A stretch of 64,000 bases of DNA. Source: BHER01 sp051652245. GTDB lineage: Bacteria; Bacillota_I; Bacilli_A; Culicoidibacterales; Culicoidibacteraceae. A program made the position numbers and the translations under genes. The notes below the pieces were generated by a model that made no database searches, was not told the origin of the DNA, and saw only the letters and a program-made list of their open reading frames with translations. The stretch spans positions 1 to 64,000 of the forward strand of contig JBOFTV010000075.1 in assembly GCA_051652245.1 (NCBI GenBank). Direction: 5' to 3'. Of this stretch, positions 1 to 7,353 are shown in pieces. The first letter of the stretch is position 1. The number at the start of each line of letters is the position of its first letter.

Positions 1-528
1 GGCGATATGAAAGCACGTGAGCGCAAGCAAATGCTTAAAAGAATGCAATTACTTGAATTTCAATATATTGTTGCGTCTGATATTGCAGCGCGAGGAATTG
101 ATATTGATGGTGTAAGTCATATAATTAATTATGAAATTCCATCATTAGATGGTTTAGCGTTTTACTTCCACCGCGCAGGGCGAACTGGACGAATGAATTA
201 TGCTGGAACGATTATTTCTCTTTATGAAAAAGAAGATTTAAATCGAATTGGTAAATTAATAAAACAAGGGATAATTTTTCAGGAGATTAAGGTCAGGGAG
301 TCGGAAATTATTAGAGCAGGTACAGTAAAAGAAAAAGAAATTAAGGCACTAGATAGTAACATTTTAAGCGCCTCACAAAAAGCAAAGCGCTCAGCAAGTA
401 GAACTAACAAAGTTAAACCAGGATATAAGCGTAAAATAAAATGGGCTGTAACAGAAGCCGTAACCAAAGAGAAAAGACGACAAGCAAAAAATAAAAAGAA
501 ATCAGTACAGAGGAGTGCAAATAAATAA
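1..528 (+). CDS. DEAD-box ATP-dependent RNA helicase, C-terminal part (5' end outside window)
   Basis: The reading frame is open from base 1, so the start lies upstream of the window. The visible 175 residues are the end of the RecA-like helicase C domain. They include a GDMKARER segment, the SDIAARGIDI motif (motif V, about residues 24-33) and HRAGRTGR (motif VI, about residues 55-62). A strongly basic Lys/Arg-rich tail follows, as in the CshB-type cold-shock helicases of Bacilli. The protein should unwind RNA in ribosome assembly or mRNA decay. The family is certain. CshB rather than CshA is only suggested by the position next to nfo, an arrangement known in Bacillus. The stop codon shares one base with the nfo start, so the two genes are translationally coupled. 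Confidence 0.9.
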   Translation, partial: GDMKARERKQMLKRMQLLEFQYIVASDIAARGIDIDGVSHIINYEIPSLDGLAFYFHRAGRTGRMNYAGTIISLYEKEDLNRIGKLIKQGIIFQEIKVRESEIIRAGTVKEKEIKALDSNILSASQKAKRSASRTNKVKPGYKRKIKWAVTEAVTKEKRRQAKNKKKSVQRSANK

Positions 529-1430
529 TGAAATTGAAAATTGGTTCTCATGTATCAATGAGTGGAAAAGATATGATGATTGGTTCAGTCAATGAAGCAT
601 TAAGCTACAATGCGAATACTTTTATGATTTATACTGGTGCACCTCAAAATACAAGAAGAAAGCCTATTGATGAACTACAAATAACACAAGCTTTATTACT
701 TATGGAGCAAAATGGTATTTGTATTAATGACATTATTGTTCATGCACCTTATATTATAAATTTAGGAAATACAGTTAAAAGTCAGACGTATGAATTAGCA
801 GTTGAATTTCTTGCCTCAGAAATTCAGAGGACAGAAGCCATTGGAGCAACACAAATTGTTCTACATCCTGGAGCTCATGTTGGGGCCGGGAGTGAAGAGG
901 GCTTAAAATCGATTATTAAGGGGTTAAATGAAGTTATTAAACCAAATCAAAAAGTTAAAATTGCATTAGAAACAATGGCTGGGAAAGGGACAGAATGTGG
1001 TCGTAATTTTGAAGAGTTAGCCAGCATTTTTTCAGGGGTCGTTTATAGTGAACACTTGAGTGTTTGCTTTGATACATGTCATGTTCATGATGCGGGATAT
1101 GATATTGTGAATGATTTTGATGGTGTGATTAATGATTTTGATCATATTGTGGGTGCTAATAATATTGGTGTTTTGCATATTAATGATAGTAAAAATATTA
1201 GGGGAGCATCCAAAGATCGCCATGAAAATATTGGCTTTGGTGAAATTGGCTTTGATGCCTTAAATTATATTGTTCATCATAAGAATCTTCCTGATGTTAG
1301 TCGCATTTTGGAAACACCCTATATTCTAACTAATGGGGAGCAAAAAGTTGCTCCTTATGCTGAAGAAATTGAAATGCTAAGAGTCGGTGTTTTTAACCCT
1401 TTGCTCGTTGAGCAAATTAAAATGAAATAA
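528..1430 (+). CDS. nfo: Endonuclease IV (apurinic/apyrimidinic endonuclease)
   Basis: A 300-residue AP endonuclease of the xylose-isomerase-like TIM-barrel family. It cuts 5' of abasic sites in base excision repair. Zinc-ligand motifs are in the family order: HPGAH near residue 112, an ALETM-GKG glutamate near 148, FDTCHVHDAG near 180, HINDSK near 225, the DRHENIG stretch, and a C-terminal LETPY. Length matches the family (about 280-300). AGAGGAG about 11 bases upstream supports the ATG at 528, which overlaps the helicase stop by one base. The pairing with a DEAD-box helicase is common in Bacilli. Confidence 0.96.
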   Translation: MKLKIGSHVSMSGKDMMIGSVNEALSYNANTFMIYTGAPQNTRRKPIDELQITQALLLMEQNGICINDIIVHAPYIINLGNTVKSQTYELAVEFLASEIQRTEAIGATQIVLHPGAHVGAGSEEGLKSIIKGLNEVIKPNQKVKIALETMAGKGTECGRNFEELASIFSGVVYSEHLSVCFDTCHVHDAGYDIVNDFDGVINDFDHIVGANNIGVLHINDSKNIRGASKDRHENIGFGEIGFDALNYIVHHKNLPDVSRILETPYILTNGEQKVAPYAEEIEMLRVGVFNPLLVEQIKMK

Positions 1431-1444
1431 TAAAGAGGTATGAG

Positions 1445-2338
1445 ATGTCATTTAAGAATTTGAAAAAGATATTATTTATCCTGATTGCCTTAAATTTAAT
1501 TGTTGTGGGAATGAGCTTGAGCTTTTTGTTAGTACCTAAAAAGCAACCCGAGCTCCTGTCGTTAAAAAAGCAGCAGGGAGTAATCAGCAATAGTGATTTT
1601 TTATTCATGGAGACTTATAGGCCAAGTGTGATTAATTTGGCGGGTGGAGTTGCTGCTAAGGCAATTCCAATTTTGATGTATCACGATATTATTTCCGAAG
1701 CATTGCCAGAATATGATGGTAATAAGATGCATGTTGATACTTTCAAAGGGCAGCTTAAATATTTGCAGGAGGAAGGTTATCGAACAATTACGGTGGATGA
1801 ATTTGTTAGCTGGTATAATAATAAAATTGAGCTTCCAGAAAAGTCGATTTTATTAACTTTTGATGATGGCTTTCGTTCAATTAAAGAATTAGTTGAGCCT
1901 GCACTTAAAGAGTATAAGATGCATGCTGTTTCTTTTATCATTGGCGAGAAATTAGTAGAAGAAACTTATTTTATTAACCAGGTGGAAATTAATGAGCTTG
2001 CAGAGCGAAATTTTGTCGAATTTCAATCACATAGCTTTGGTCTACACTCATCCGGATCCAATGGGAGAGGTAAAATTGAGACTGTTGGAATTGATGACGG
2101 TGTTAAGGATAATGAATTGATGATTCCAATTGTTGGAAAATCTTCAATTTTTTGTTATCCATTTGGTCATAATGATGGAACAGCACATCAGACATTAGCA
2201 TCAGCAGCTATTCCTTTTGCTGTAACGACGCAACAAGGTTTTGCTACACGAAGTACCGATGCATTGGCATTGCCACGTGTGCGGATGAATGATGGTGTTA
2301 GCATTGAACAATTTAAGCGTAATATTGCGCTTGACTAG
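1445..2338 (+). CDS. Membrane-anchored polysaccharide deacetylase (NodB domain)
   Basis: A 297-residue protein with one N-terminal hydrophobic segment (about residues 8-29), which is a signal anchor, and an extracellular NodB (CE4) domain. The motifs are MYHDI near residue 78, TFDDGF near 138 (catalytic base and metal Asp), an SHSFGLH metal-ligand segment near 195, and YPFG near 238. CE4 enzymes remove acetyl groups from GlcNAc in peptidoglycan or exopolysaccharide (PgdA/IcaB type). The substrate cannot be told from sequence. AAAGAGG lies about 6 bases before the ATG. It is probably cotranscribed with nfo, and a terminator follows immediately. Confidence 0.88.
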   Translation: MSFKNLKKILFILIALNLIVVGMSLSFLLVPKKQPELLSLKKQQGVISNSDFLFMETYRPSVINLAGGVAAKAIPILMYHDIISEALPEYDGNKMHVDTFKGQLKYLQEEGYRTITVDEFVSWYNNKIELPEKSILLTFDDGFRSIKELVEPALKEYKMHAVSFIIGEKLVEETYFINQVEINELAERNFVEFQSHSFGLHSSGSNGRGKIETVGIDDGVKDNELMIPIVGKSSIFCYPFGHNDGTAHQTLASAAIPFAVTTQQGFATRSTDALALPRVRMNDGVSIEQFKRNIALD

Positions 2339-2339
2339 A

Positions 2340-2380
2340 AAAAAGACAGGATTTCGTTTTCACGATGATTCTGTCTTTTT
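2340..2380 (+). terminator. Rho-independent terminator after the deacetylase gene
   Basis: The arms AAAAAGACAG (2340-2349) and CTGTCTTTTT (2371-2380) are perfectly complementary over 10 bp. The right arm supplies the T-run. It begins just after the stop codon at 2338. Confidence 0.8.
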
Positions 2381-2531
2381 AAAAAAATAATAGTTTAGTG
2401 GGTATTGAGTAAATGATTTCTATATGATATATTGTATCAATGCCAATATCATAGCATTTTGGTTCTAAGACTTAAAGGGCTGTAATCGTAATTTTTTTTA
2501 TTATTTAAGTGAGTTTTCTTTTTTTATCCTG

Positions 2532-2537
2532 TATAAT
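2532..2537 (+). promoter_or_regulatory. Probable -10 box (TATAAT) for the DUF1294-NdpA-DUF262 cluster
   Basis: A perfect TATAAT lies 54 bases before the DUF1294 start codon. No convincing -35 hexamer is visible at 16-18 bp spacing. The 2381-2590 spacer otherwise holds only AT-rich sequence and an imperfect ATGATAT/ATATCAT inverted repeat. Confidence 0.5.
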
Positions 2538-2590
2538 GGTAGAGGTAGCTTTGGTATTTATCAGGCAATTGAGAGGAACAATGATTAATA

Positions 2591-2866
2591 ATGATTGAAC
2601 AAAGCTTAGAATTAGTCTGTTTTATCGTACTTTGGAATGTGATTGTCTTACTAATTTATGGCTATGATAAATTAGCAGCAATTTACCATAAGCGACGAAT
2701 ACCGGAACAGTTTTTGTTATATATTGCTTTCTTTTTTGGTGGAGTTGGTGCCTTGATTTTTTTAGTCTTTTTTAGGCATAAAATTCGAAAGTTGCGATTT
2801 GTGATTTTATTGCCAATGTCAGCAGTTTTAACTGTTGCTGCCGTGGTGGGTTTAAGTAGTTTTTAA
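2591..2866 (+). CDS. DUF1294 family small membrane protein
   Basis: A 91-residue protein with three hydrophobic helices (about residues 5-23, 41-60 and 69-88). It has the DUF1294 signature: YDK near residue 25, RIPE near 37, a GG..GA segment at about 50-54, and FRHK-RK..F around residues 61-69. The family is widespread in Bacteria but has no established function; members are small inner-membrane proteins. GAGAGGAAC precedes the ATG. An ATG at 2581 runs into a stop after five codons, so 2591 is the start. It is followed at 16 bases by the NdpA-like gene and is probably its operon partner. Confidence 0.85.
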   Translation: MIEQSLELVCFIVLWNVIVLLIYGYDKLAAIYHKRRIPEQFLLYIAFFFGGVGALIFLVFFRHKIRKLRFVILLPMSAVLTVAAVVGLSSF

Positions 2867-2882
2867 GAAATGGAGCGTAGAA

Positions 2883-3914
2883 ATGTACGATTTAACATAT
2901 GCAAAAGTGGAGAAGTTAGTGGTTCATCATGTTGGGGCTGTTGCCCAAGAGGAAGGCTATTTCCTGTCAAAAAATGTAATTTCTGATATTTCAGAAATTT
3001 TTAATGAGCAGCTTCAAGAAATATTTTTAGCAGTTTTTAGTAAAAATGATATTTATCACTTTACGCATGAGAATGAACTGAAATTTAATCAGTTACATGT
3101 TTATGCTCACAATATTTTTGCCGATGCTGCTAATTTCTTAGAATATTCCGAAGGTATTGTTAGGAATCTTTATGCGGTGTCGGGACATCCTAATATTAAA
3201 AGTGGTGATCTTTGGGTTATCCACTTATCCAATTGCGTTTTTGATGGTAGTACTACGGATGCTGTGGGCATTTTTAAAGTTGAAGATAAGGATTTTTTTA
3301 TTAAAAATGATTTTGTGGTGGATGAGTTTAGTGTGTCAAGTGATAGTGGGATTACGCGTAAGAATGTGGAGAAGGGGTGTCTGATTTTTGATGCTCAGTT
3401 TGCGTTAGGACATCGGGTTTTGACTATTGACCGCTTGAATCGACAAGATTCGTTGTATTGGAAAGAGAGCTTTCTTAATATTCGGAAGCTTGAGGATGAA
3501 AAATTTATGGCTGAAAATTTTGCGAAGATGTTTAGTAAGTATGTTGCCAATGCGGATGAGGGGTTTTTAGATAAGGCTGTTGTTGTTAAAGCAACCACGC
3601 AGTATTTAGAAGAGGCAAAGGAACTTAATGTAGCAAGTTTTATTCATGATAATTTTGATAATCCGGAGCAAGAAGTGATTTTTAAGCAAGTTTTTGAAAA
3701 ATATGAGCAGGCCAATGGAATCACTTTTCCCGATACAATTAGTTTAGAAGATGAAGTAAGGCAAAAACTGACCACTAAAATGCGAAAAATAGTGAAGCTT
3801 AGTCCAGAAATATCAATTGTGATTAAGGATTTAGAACAATTGGATGAAAGTTATATTGAAAAAGGGTTCGATGAGGTCAAAGGCAAGAAATTTATCAAAG
3901 TTTATTATGATTAA
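2883..3914 (+). CDS. Nucleoid-associated protein, NdpA/YejK (37 kDa) family
   Basis: 343 residues resembling the 37-kDa nucleoid-associated protein family (PF04245). An N-terminal domain is followed by a conserved core with a P-IKSGDLWV segment (about residues 105-113) and a D-VGIFKVEDKDFF-K segment (about residues 129-141). The C-terminal half carries a helical region and ends in a charged tail. E. coli YejK binds DNA and associates with topoisomerases; the role in Gram-positives is not established. The gene is 36 bases upstream of a DUF262/DUF1524 nuclease and probably shares its transcript. Codon use does not look foreign by eye. Confidence 0.75.
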   Translation: MYDLTYAKVEKLVVHHVGAVAQEEGYFLSKNVISDISEIFNEQLQEIFLAVFSKNDIYHFTHENELKFNQLHVYAHNIFADAANFLEYSEGIVRNLYAVSGHPNIKSGDLWVIHLSNCVFDGSTTDAVGIFKVEDKDFFIKNDFVVDEFSVSSDSGITRKNVEKGCLIFDAQFALGHRVLTIDRLNRQDSLYWKESFLNIRKLEDEKFMAENFAKMFSKYVANADEGFLDKAVVVKATTQYLEEAKELNVASFIHDNFDNPEQEVIFKQVFEKYEQANGITFPDTISLEDEVRQKLTTKMRKIVKLSPEISIVIKDLEQLDESYIEKGFDEVKGKKFIKVYYD

Positions 3915-3950
3915 GAAAATAGCGTATTTAGCAAAGAAAGAAGGATTAAT

Positions 3951-5654
3951 ATGGCACAGCTTGATAATTCACCAGCGCGAACAGGATTATTAGATTTTGT
4001 TCAAAAATCGATCGGAACGCAATTTGTAATTCCGGTCTATCAACGTAATTATACATGGGGACCAAAAAAAGAAACATTGAAGTTATTAGAAGATATAAAA
4101 ATGATTTTGGAGGGGAAAGATGATGTTCATTTTATGGGAATTATTATGTATTTACCAAAAAGTATTTCATTTAGTTTTCATCAGTTATTAATTGTGGATG
4201 GACAGCAGCGGTTAACGACTTTTTTTCTTATTTTATTGGCAATTAGAAAACGGGCGAGAGCAGATGGAAATGAGCAGTTAGCTGAAATCATTGATAATCA
4301 GTATCTCTATAATAAATATGTTGAAGATGAAAACAAATTACGTCTGAAGCCATTAGTTAGTGATGATGATGTCTATGGAAAGTTGGTATCGGGATTAGAT
4401 TTTCAGTTGGTGGAAAATGATTTTTCATCAAATGTTTATCGCAATTTTGGCGAAATTGAGCAGTGGTTAAAAGGTGTTTGTGTGGATGCTTCATTAAATG
4501 ATGTTATGCAAGCGCTCGATAAGTTGTATATTATTAGTATTCCACTATTAGATTCGGATAATGCCCAGCAAATTTTTGAGTCAATTAATTCTACGGGGGC
4601 ACCGCTGACATCTGCTGATTTAATTCGTAATTATATTTTAATGAATTATACAAATGATTTGCAGGAGCATTATTATTTGACATATTGGAAAACCCTCGAA
4701 TCCCTCCAGCCTGATTCATATAAATTAGAAGAATTTTTCCGCTATTATTTATCAATTAAAAATTATGTGATTCCTAATAAAAGAGATGTTTATACCGACT
4801 TTAAAGTATTTTGGGAGAAATCAACAGTAAAAACGGAGGCTAAATTAGTTGATATTATTAATTATGCCCGGTATTATAATGCTATTTTTGTTGATGAACA
4901 CGAAAATGGGGCGTTAATGTCAATTTTATCAGATTTGAGAAAAAATAAAGTAGCACTCGTATCAACATTTTTAGTCGAAATGTATGGGCTATACGACACG
5001 CAGAAAATCACACTGAATACGCTAATTGATTTAATAAAAATTATCCAAGGTTATTTAGTAAGACGTTGGGTTTGTCATGTAGACACAAGTGCAATTTCGC
5101 GCTATTTTCCGTTATTATTAGCGGCTGTACTATCAGCATGTGATGGTAATTATGATGATATTGTAGCAAAAACAAAATATCATTTGGTTAATTTAAATAA
5201 AAGCAAAGGTTATTTTATGCCAACAGATGAGCAAATCGTGCAGTCTTTAGAAAATAATAATGCATATTTGATTACTTGTTTGCGAGGGTTATTAGATACA
5301 ATTGAAAACTTTAATAACAATGCCCCTGTTGATTTAAGAAGCTTAAATGTCGAACATATTATGCCTAAAACAGCATCATCATATTGGTTGAAAAATAGTG
5401 GAGTGGGTGAACAAGATTATGATAAATATTGTAATCTAATTGGAAACCTAACATTATCAGCAATATTTGATAATAGTAAAATGGGTAACGGTGATTTTGA
5501 AATGAAAAAAGAACTGCTCAAAAACACTAATCATCTCCGCATCAATGAGAATGTTTTGAAACAAGATAGTTGGGGAAAAACGGATATAATCAGGCGAACA
5601 AATTGGATGATTGAGCAGATTATTTTGATTTATCCATATAATGAGCAAAAATAG
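3951..5654 (+). CDS. DUF262 + DUF1524 protein (GmrSD-like nuclease, candidate defence factor)
   Basis: 567 residues. The N-terminal DUF262 (ParB/sulfiredoxin-like NTPase) domain has IPVYQRNYTW (about residues 27-36) and VDGQQRLTT (about 82-90), followed by the FESINSTG motif near 210. The C-terminal DUF1524 (His-Me/HNH-like) domain has VEHIMPK near residue 467 and GNLTL near 497, with an NSKMGN segment after it, so the H...N...N triad appears intact. GmrSD enzymes are type IV restriction factors that cut glucosylated 5hmC DNA, and related proteins (BrxU, SspE) act in other anti-phage systems. The target of this one is unknown. Start chosen for the AGAAAGAAGGA upstream of 3951. Confidence 0.85.
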   Translation: MAQLDNSPARTGLLDFVQKSIGTQFVIPVYQRNYTWGPKKETLKLLEDIKMILEGKDDVHFMGIIMYLPKSISFSFHQLLIVDGQQRLTTFFLILLAIRKRARADGNEQLAEIIDNQYLYNKYVEDENKLRLKPLVSDDDVYGKLVSGLDFQLVENDFSSNVYRNFGEIEQWLKGVCVDASLNDVMQALDKLYIISIPLLDSDNAQQIFESINSTGAPLTSADLIRNYILMNYTNDLQEHYYLTYWKTLESLQPDSYKLEEFFRYYLSIKNYVIPNKRDVYTDFKVFWEKSTVKTEAKLVDIINYARYYNAIFVDEHENGALMSILSDLRKNKVALVSTFLVEMYGLYDTQKITLNTLIDLIKIIQGYLVRRWVCHVDTSAISRYFPLLLAAVLSACDGNYDDIVAKTKYHLVNLNKSKGYFMPTDEQIVQSLENNNAYLITCLRGLLDTIENFNNNAPVDLRSLNVEHIMPKTASSYWLKNSGVGEQDYDKYCNLIGNLTLSAIFDNSKMGNGDFEMKKELLKNTNHLRINENVLKQDSWGKTDIIRRTNWMIEQIILIYPYNEQK

Positions 5655-5685
5655 AGCAAAAAGGGGGAGGATAGCAAAACAGTAC

Positions 5686-5714
5686 TTGGCAGTATAATAA
5701 TTTTTTGTTATAAT
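5686..5714 (+). promoter_or_regulatory. pheS T-box promoter (TTGGCA-17-TATAAT)
   Basis: The -35 TTGGCA (5686-5691) and -10 TATAAT (5709-5714) are separated by 17 bp. Transcription should start near 5721, which places the whole T-box leader in the transcript. Confidence 0.85.
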
Positions 5715-5720
5715 GGTAAA

Positions 5721-5982
5721 GAAAAAAACAATGCAATGATAAAAAAGTAGTAGCAAGGAATGTTATCAAAAGAGAGAGAAGGATGCTGAGAACTTCTTAT
5801 AAGAGAACTTGTGAATTCGTTTTTTGAGCAGCTTATGTAAGGCGTTTGCAAAAATAAGTCGGCAATCTCACCGTTATCGAGAGTTGAGCTAATATTGAGT
5901 TAATATTAGAAAATTGGGTGGTACCACGAACAACAATTCGTCCCATTATCTGTGTTTTTATGCGGATAATGGGACTTTTTTT
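5721..5982 (+). ncRNA. T-box riboswitch leader, tRNA-Phe responsive
   Basis: An untranslated leader of about 260 nt before pheS. The T-box sequence GGGTGGTACCACG is at 5916-5928. It is followed by a terminator hairpin with arms GTCCCATTATC (5940-5950) and GATAATGGGAC (5965-5975) and a T-run at 5976-5982. The likely specifier codon is TTC (Phe) at 5816-5818, preceded by GAA as in the aspS leader here. Uncharged tRNA-Phe should stabilise the antiterminator and allow pheST transcription. T-box and terminator are certain. The exact specifier is inferred without a folded stem I. Confidence 0.92.
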
Positions 5983-5998
5983 AGGAAGGAAATGAAGT

Positions 5999-7042
5999 AT
6001 GTTAAAACAAATAGAAGTAATTTATGGTCAGGCGAGAGATCAAATAGCAGCGATTGATAGCGTTGCACAGCTAGGACAGTTAGAAGAAATCCGCATTAAT
6101 TTTTTAGGAAAAAAAGGACCAATCCAGGAAATAATGCAGCAAATGAGAAATCTTGTAAATGAGGAAAAAAAATTAGTAGGTCAACAGATTAATGTTGTTA
6201 AAACAGAGTTAGATAAGCTAATAGAAGCTAAAAAAGCAGCATTAGAAACACAGTTGCTTTTGGATAAGATGGCGGCAGAGTCAGTTGATATTACATTACC
6301 AGGGCTAAAAATTGGCGCAGCTACGAATTTTCATCCTTTAAATCAAATTGTTAGGGACATTGAATCCTTTTTTTCAACAATGGGATATGAGACAATTGTT
6401 GGACCAGAAGTTGAATTAGATTATTATAATTTTGAGGCAGTAAATATTCCTAAAGATCATCCAGCACGTGATATGCAGGACACCTTTTATATTAGTCCCG
6501 AGCAGTTATTAAGGACGCATACATCAGGTGTGCAAGCAAGAACATTGGAAAAAGCAGATGTTGGTAATTTTCCAATTAAGTTCATTTCTCCAGGAAAAGT
6601 TTATCGACGTGATGATGATGATGCCACTCATTCGCATCAGTTTATGCAAATTGAGGGGATGTATATTGGCGAAAATGTGTCACTTGCTGATTTAAAAGGG
6701 ACGCTACAAGCCTTTGTTGATCATTTGTTTGGCGTAGGTCGAAAAATCCGTCTAAGACCCTCATATTTCCCTTTTGTTGAACCAGGAGTAGAAGTGGATG
6801 TTTCTTGTGCAAGTTGCTTAGGTGCAGGTTGTTCTGTTTGCAAAAAAACGGGTTATATTGAAATACTAGGTGCAGGTCTGGTACATCCAAGATTACTCGA
6901 AAAAGCAGGTATTGATAGTCGTAAATATAGTGGCTTTGCTTTTGGAATGGGACCAGACCGTGTGGCAATGCTAAAATATGGTGTTGAGGATATTCGTAAT
7001 TTTTATACAAATGACATCAACTTTTTAAAGCAATTTAAATAG
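5999..7042 (+). CDS. pheS: Phenylalanine-tRNA ligase alpha subunit
   Basis: 347 residues, the usual length. The N-terminal coiled-coil tRNA-binding arm (about residues 1-85) is followed by the class II catalytic core. Visible are VYRRDDDDATHSHQF (motif 2 region, about residues 200-214), a Cys-rich C..C....C..CK-TG insertion near 270-282 that is normal in Firmicutes, and motif 3 GFAFGMGPDR near 314. With PheT it forms the (alpha-beta)2 enzyme that charges tRNA-Phe. AGGAAGGA lies 7 bases before the ATG. Controlled by the T-box upstream. The pheT gene does not follow directly but is separated by an intron relic. Confidence 0.98.
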   Translation: MLKQIEVIYGQARDQIAAIDSVAQLGQLEEIRINFLGKKGPIQEIMQQMRNLVNEEKKLVGQQINVVKTELDKLIEAKKAALETQLLLDKMAAESVDITLPGLKIGAATNFHPLNQIVRDIESFFSTMGYETIVGPEVELDYYNFEAVNIPKDHPARDMQDTFYISPEQLLRTHTSGVQARTLEKADVGNFPIKFISPGKVYRRDDDDATHSHQFMQIEGMYIGENVSLADLKGTLQAFVDHLFGVGRKIRLRPSYFPFVEPGVEVDVSCASCLGAGCSVCKKTGYIEILGAGLVHPRLLEKAGIDSRKYSGFAFGMGPDRVAMLKYGVEDIRNFYTNDINFLKQFK

Positions 7043-7080
7043 AAAAATCGTAGTGCTGTTCGGTTTATAGCACAGAGGAC

Positions 7081-7345
7081 AAAATAAAGTATAATCAGCA
7101 GTGGGTACTTAGTTTTGGAGTCAAAACGGCACGTACGACTTAAAGGTGCATAGCGAGTACATCACTACAAAACGTCAATCTATATATCAAATAAAAATGC
7201 TATAAAACACTGGATAAAAGACAAGATATGAAGAGCCGTATGTGGGAAAATCTCACGTACGGTTCTGTGAGAGGTTAGTAGACTTTCTCTCACGAAAACA
7301 AAGAAATAAAAAAGAGAGCGAGGAAGTCGAGTTAGTCTACTTGAC
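7081..7345 (+). mobile_element. Group II intron relic (domains V and VI, most of domain I missing)
   Basis: The 310-base gap between pheS and pheT contains a group II intron domain V at 7233-7265. It starts GAGCCGTATG (AGC triad at 7234-7236) and ends CACGTACGGTTC, which together form the 9-bp lower stem. A domain VI-like hairpin follows (GACTTTCTCTC pairing loosely with GAGAGCGAGGAAGTC, 7280-7329), ending in CTACTTGAC (7337-7345), a typical intron 3' end. Domain V is one base short of the usual 34 and its upper stem is mispaired, indicating decay. A GTGGG at 7101 could be a worn 5' end. GACAAAA occurs at both edges (7078-7084, 7343-7349). No reverse transcriptase is encoded. The 5' limit is uncertain. 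Confidence 0.75.
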
Positions 7346-7353
7346 AAAAAAAT

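Noticed and set aside
6790..6870. Cysteine-rich insertion in PheS
   Set aside because: The same four-cysteine segment is normal in Firmicute PheS proteins.
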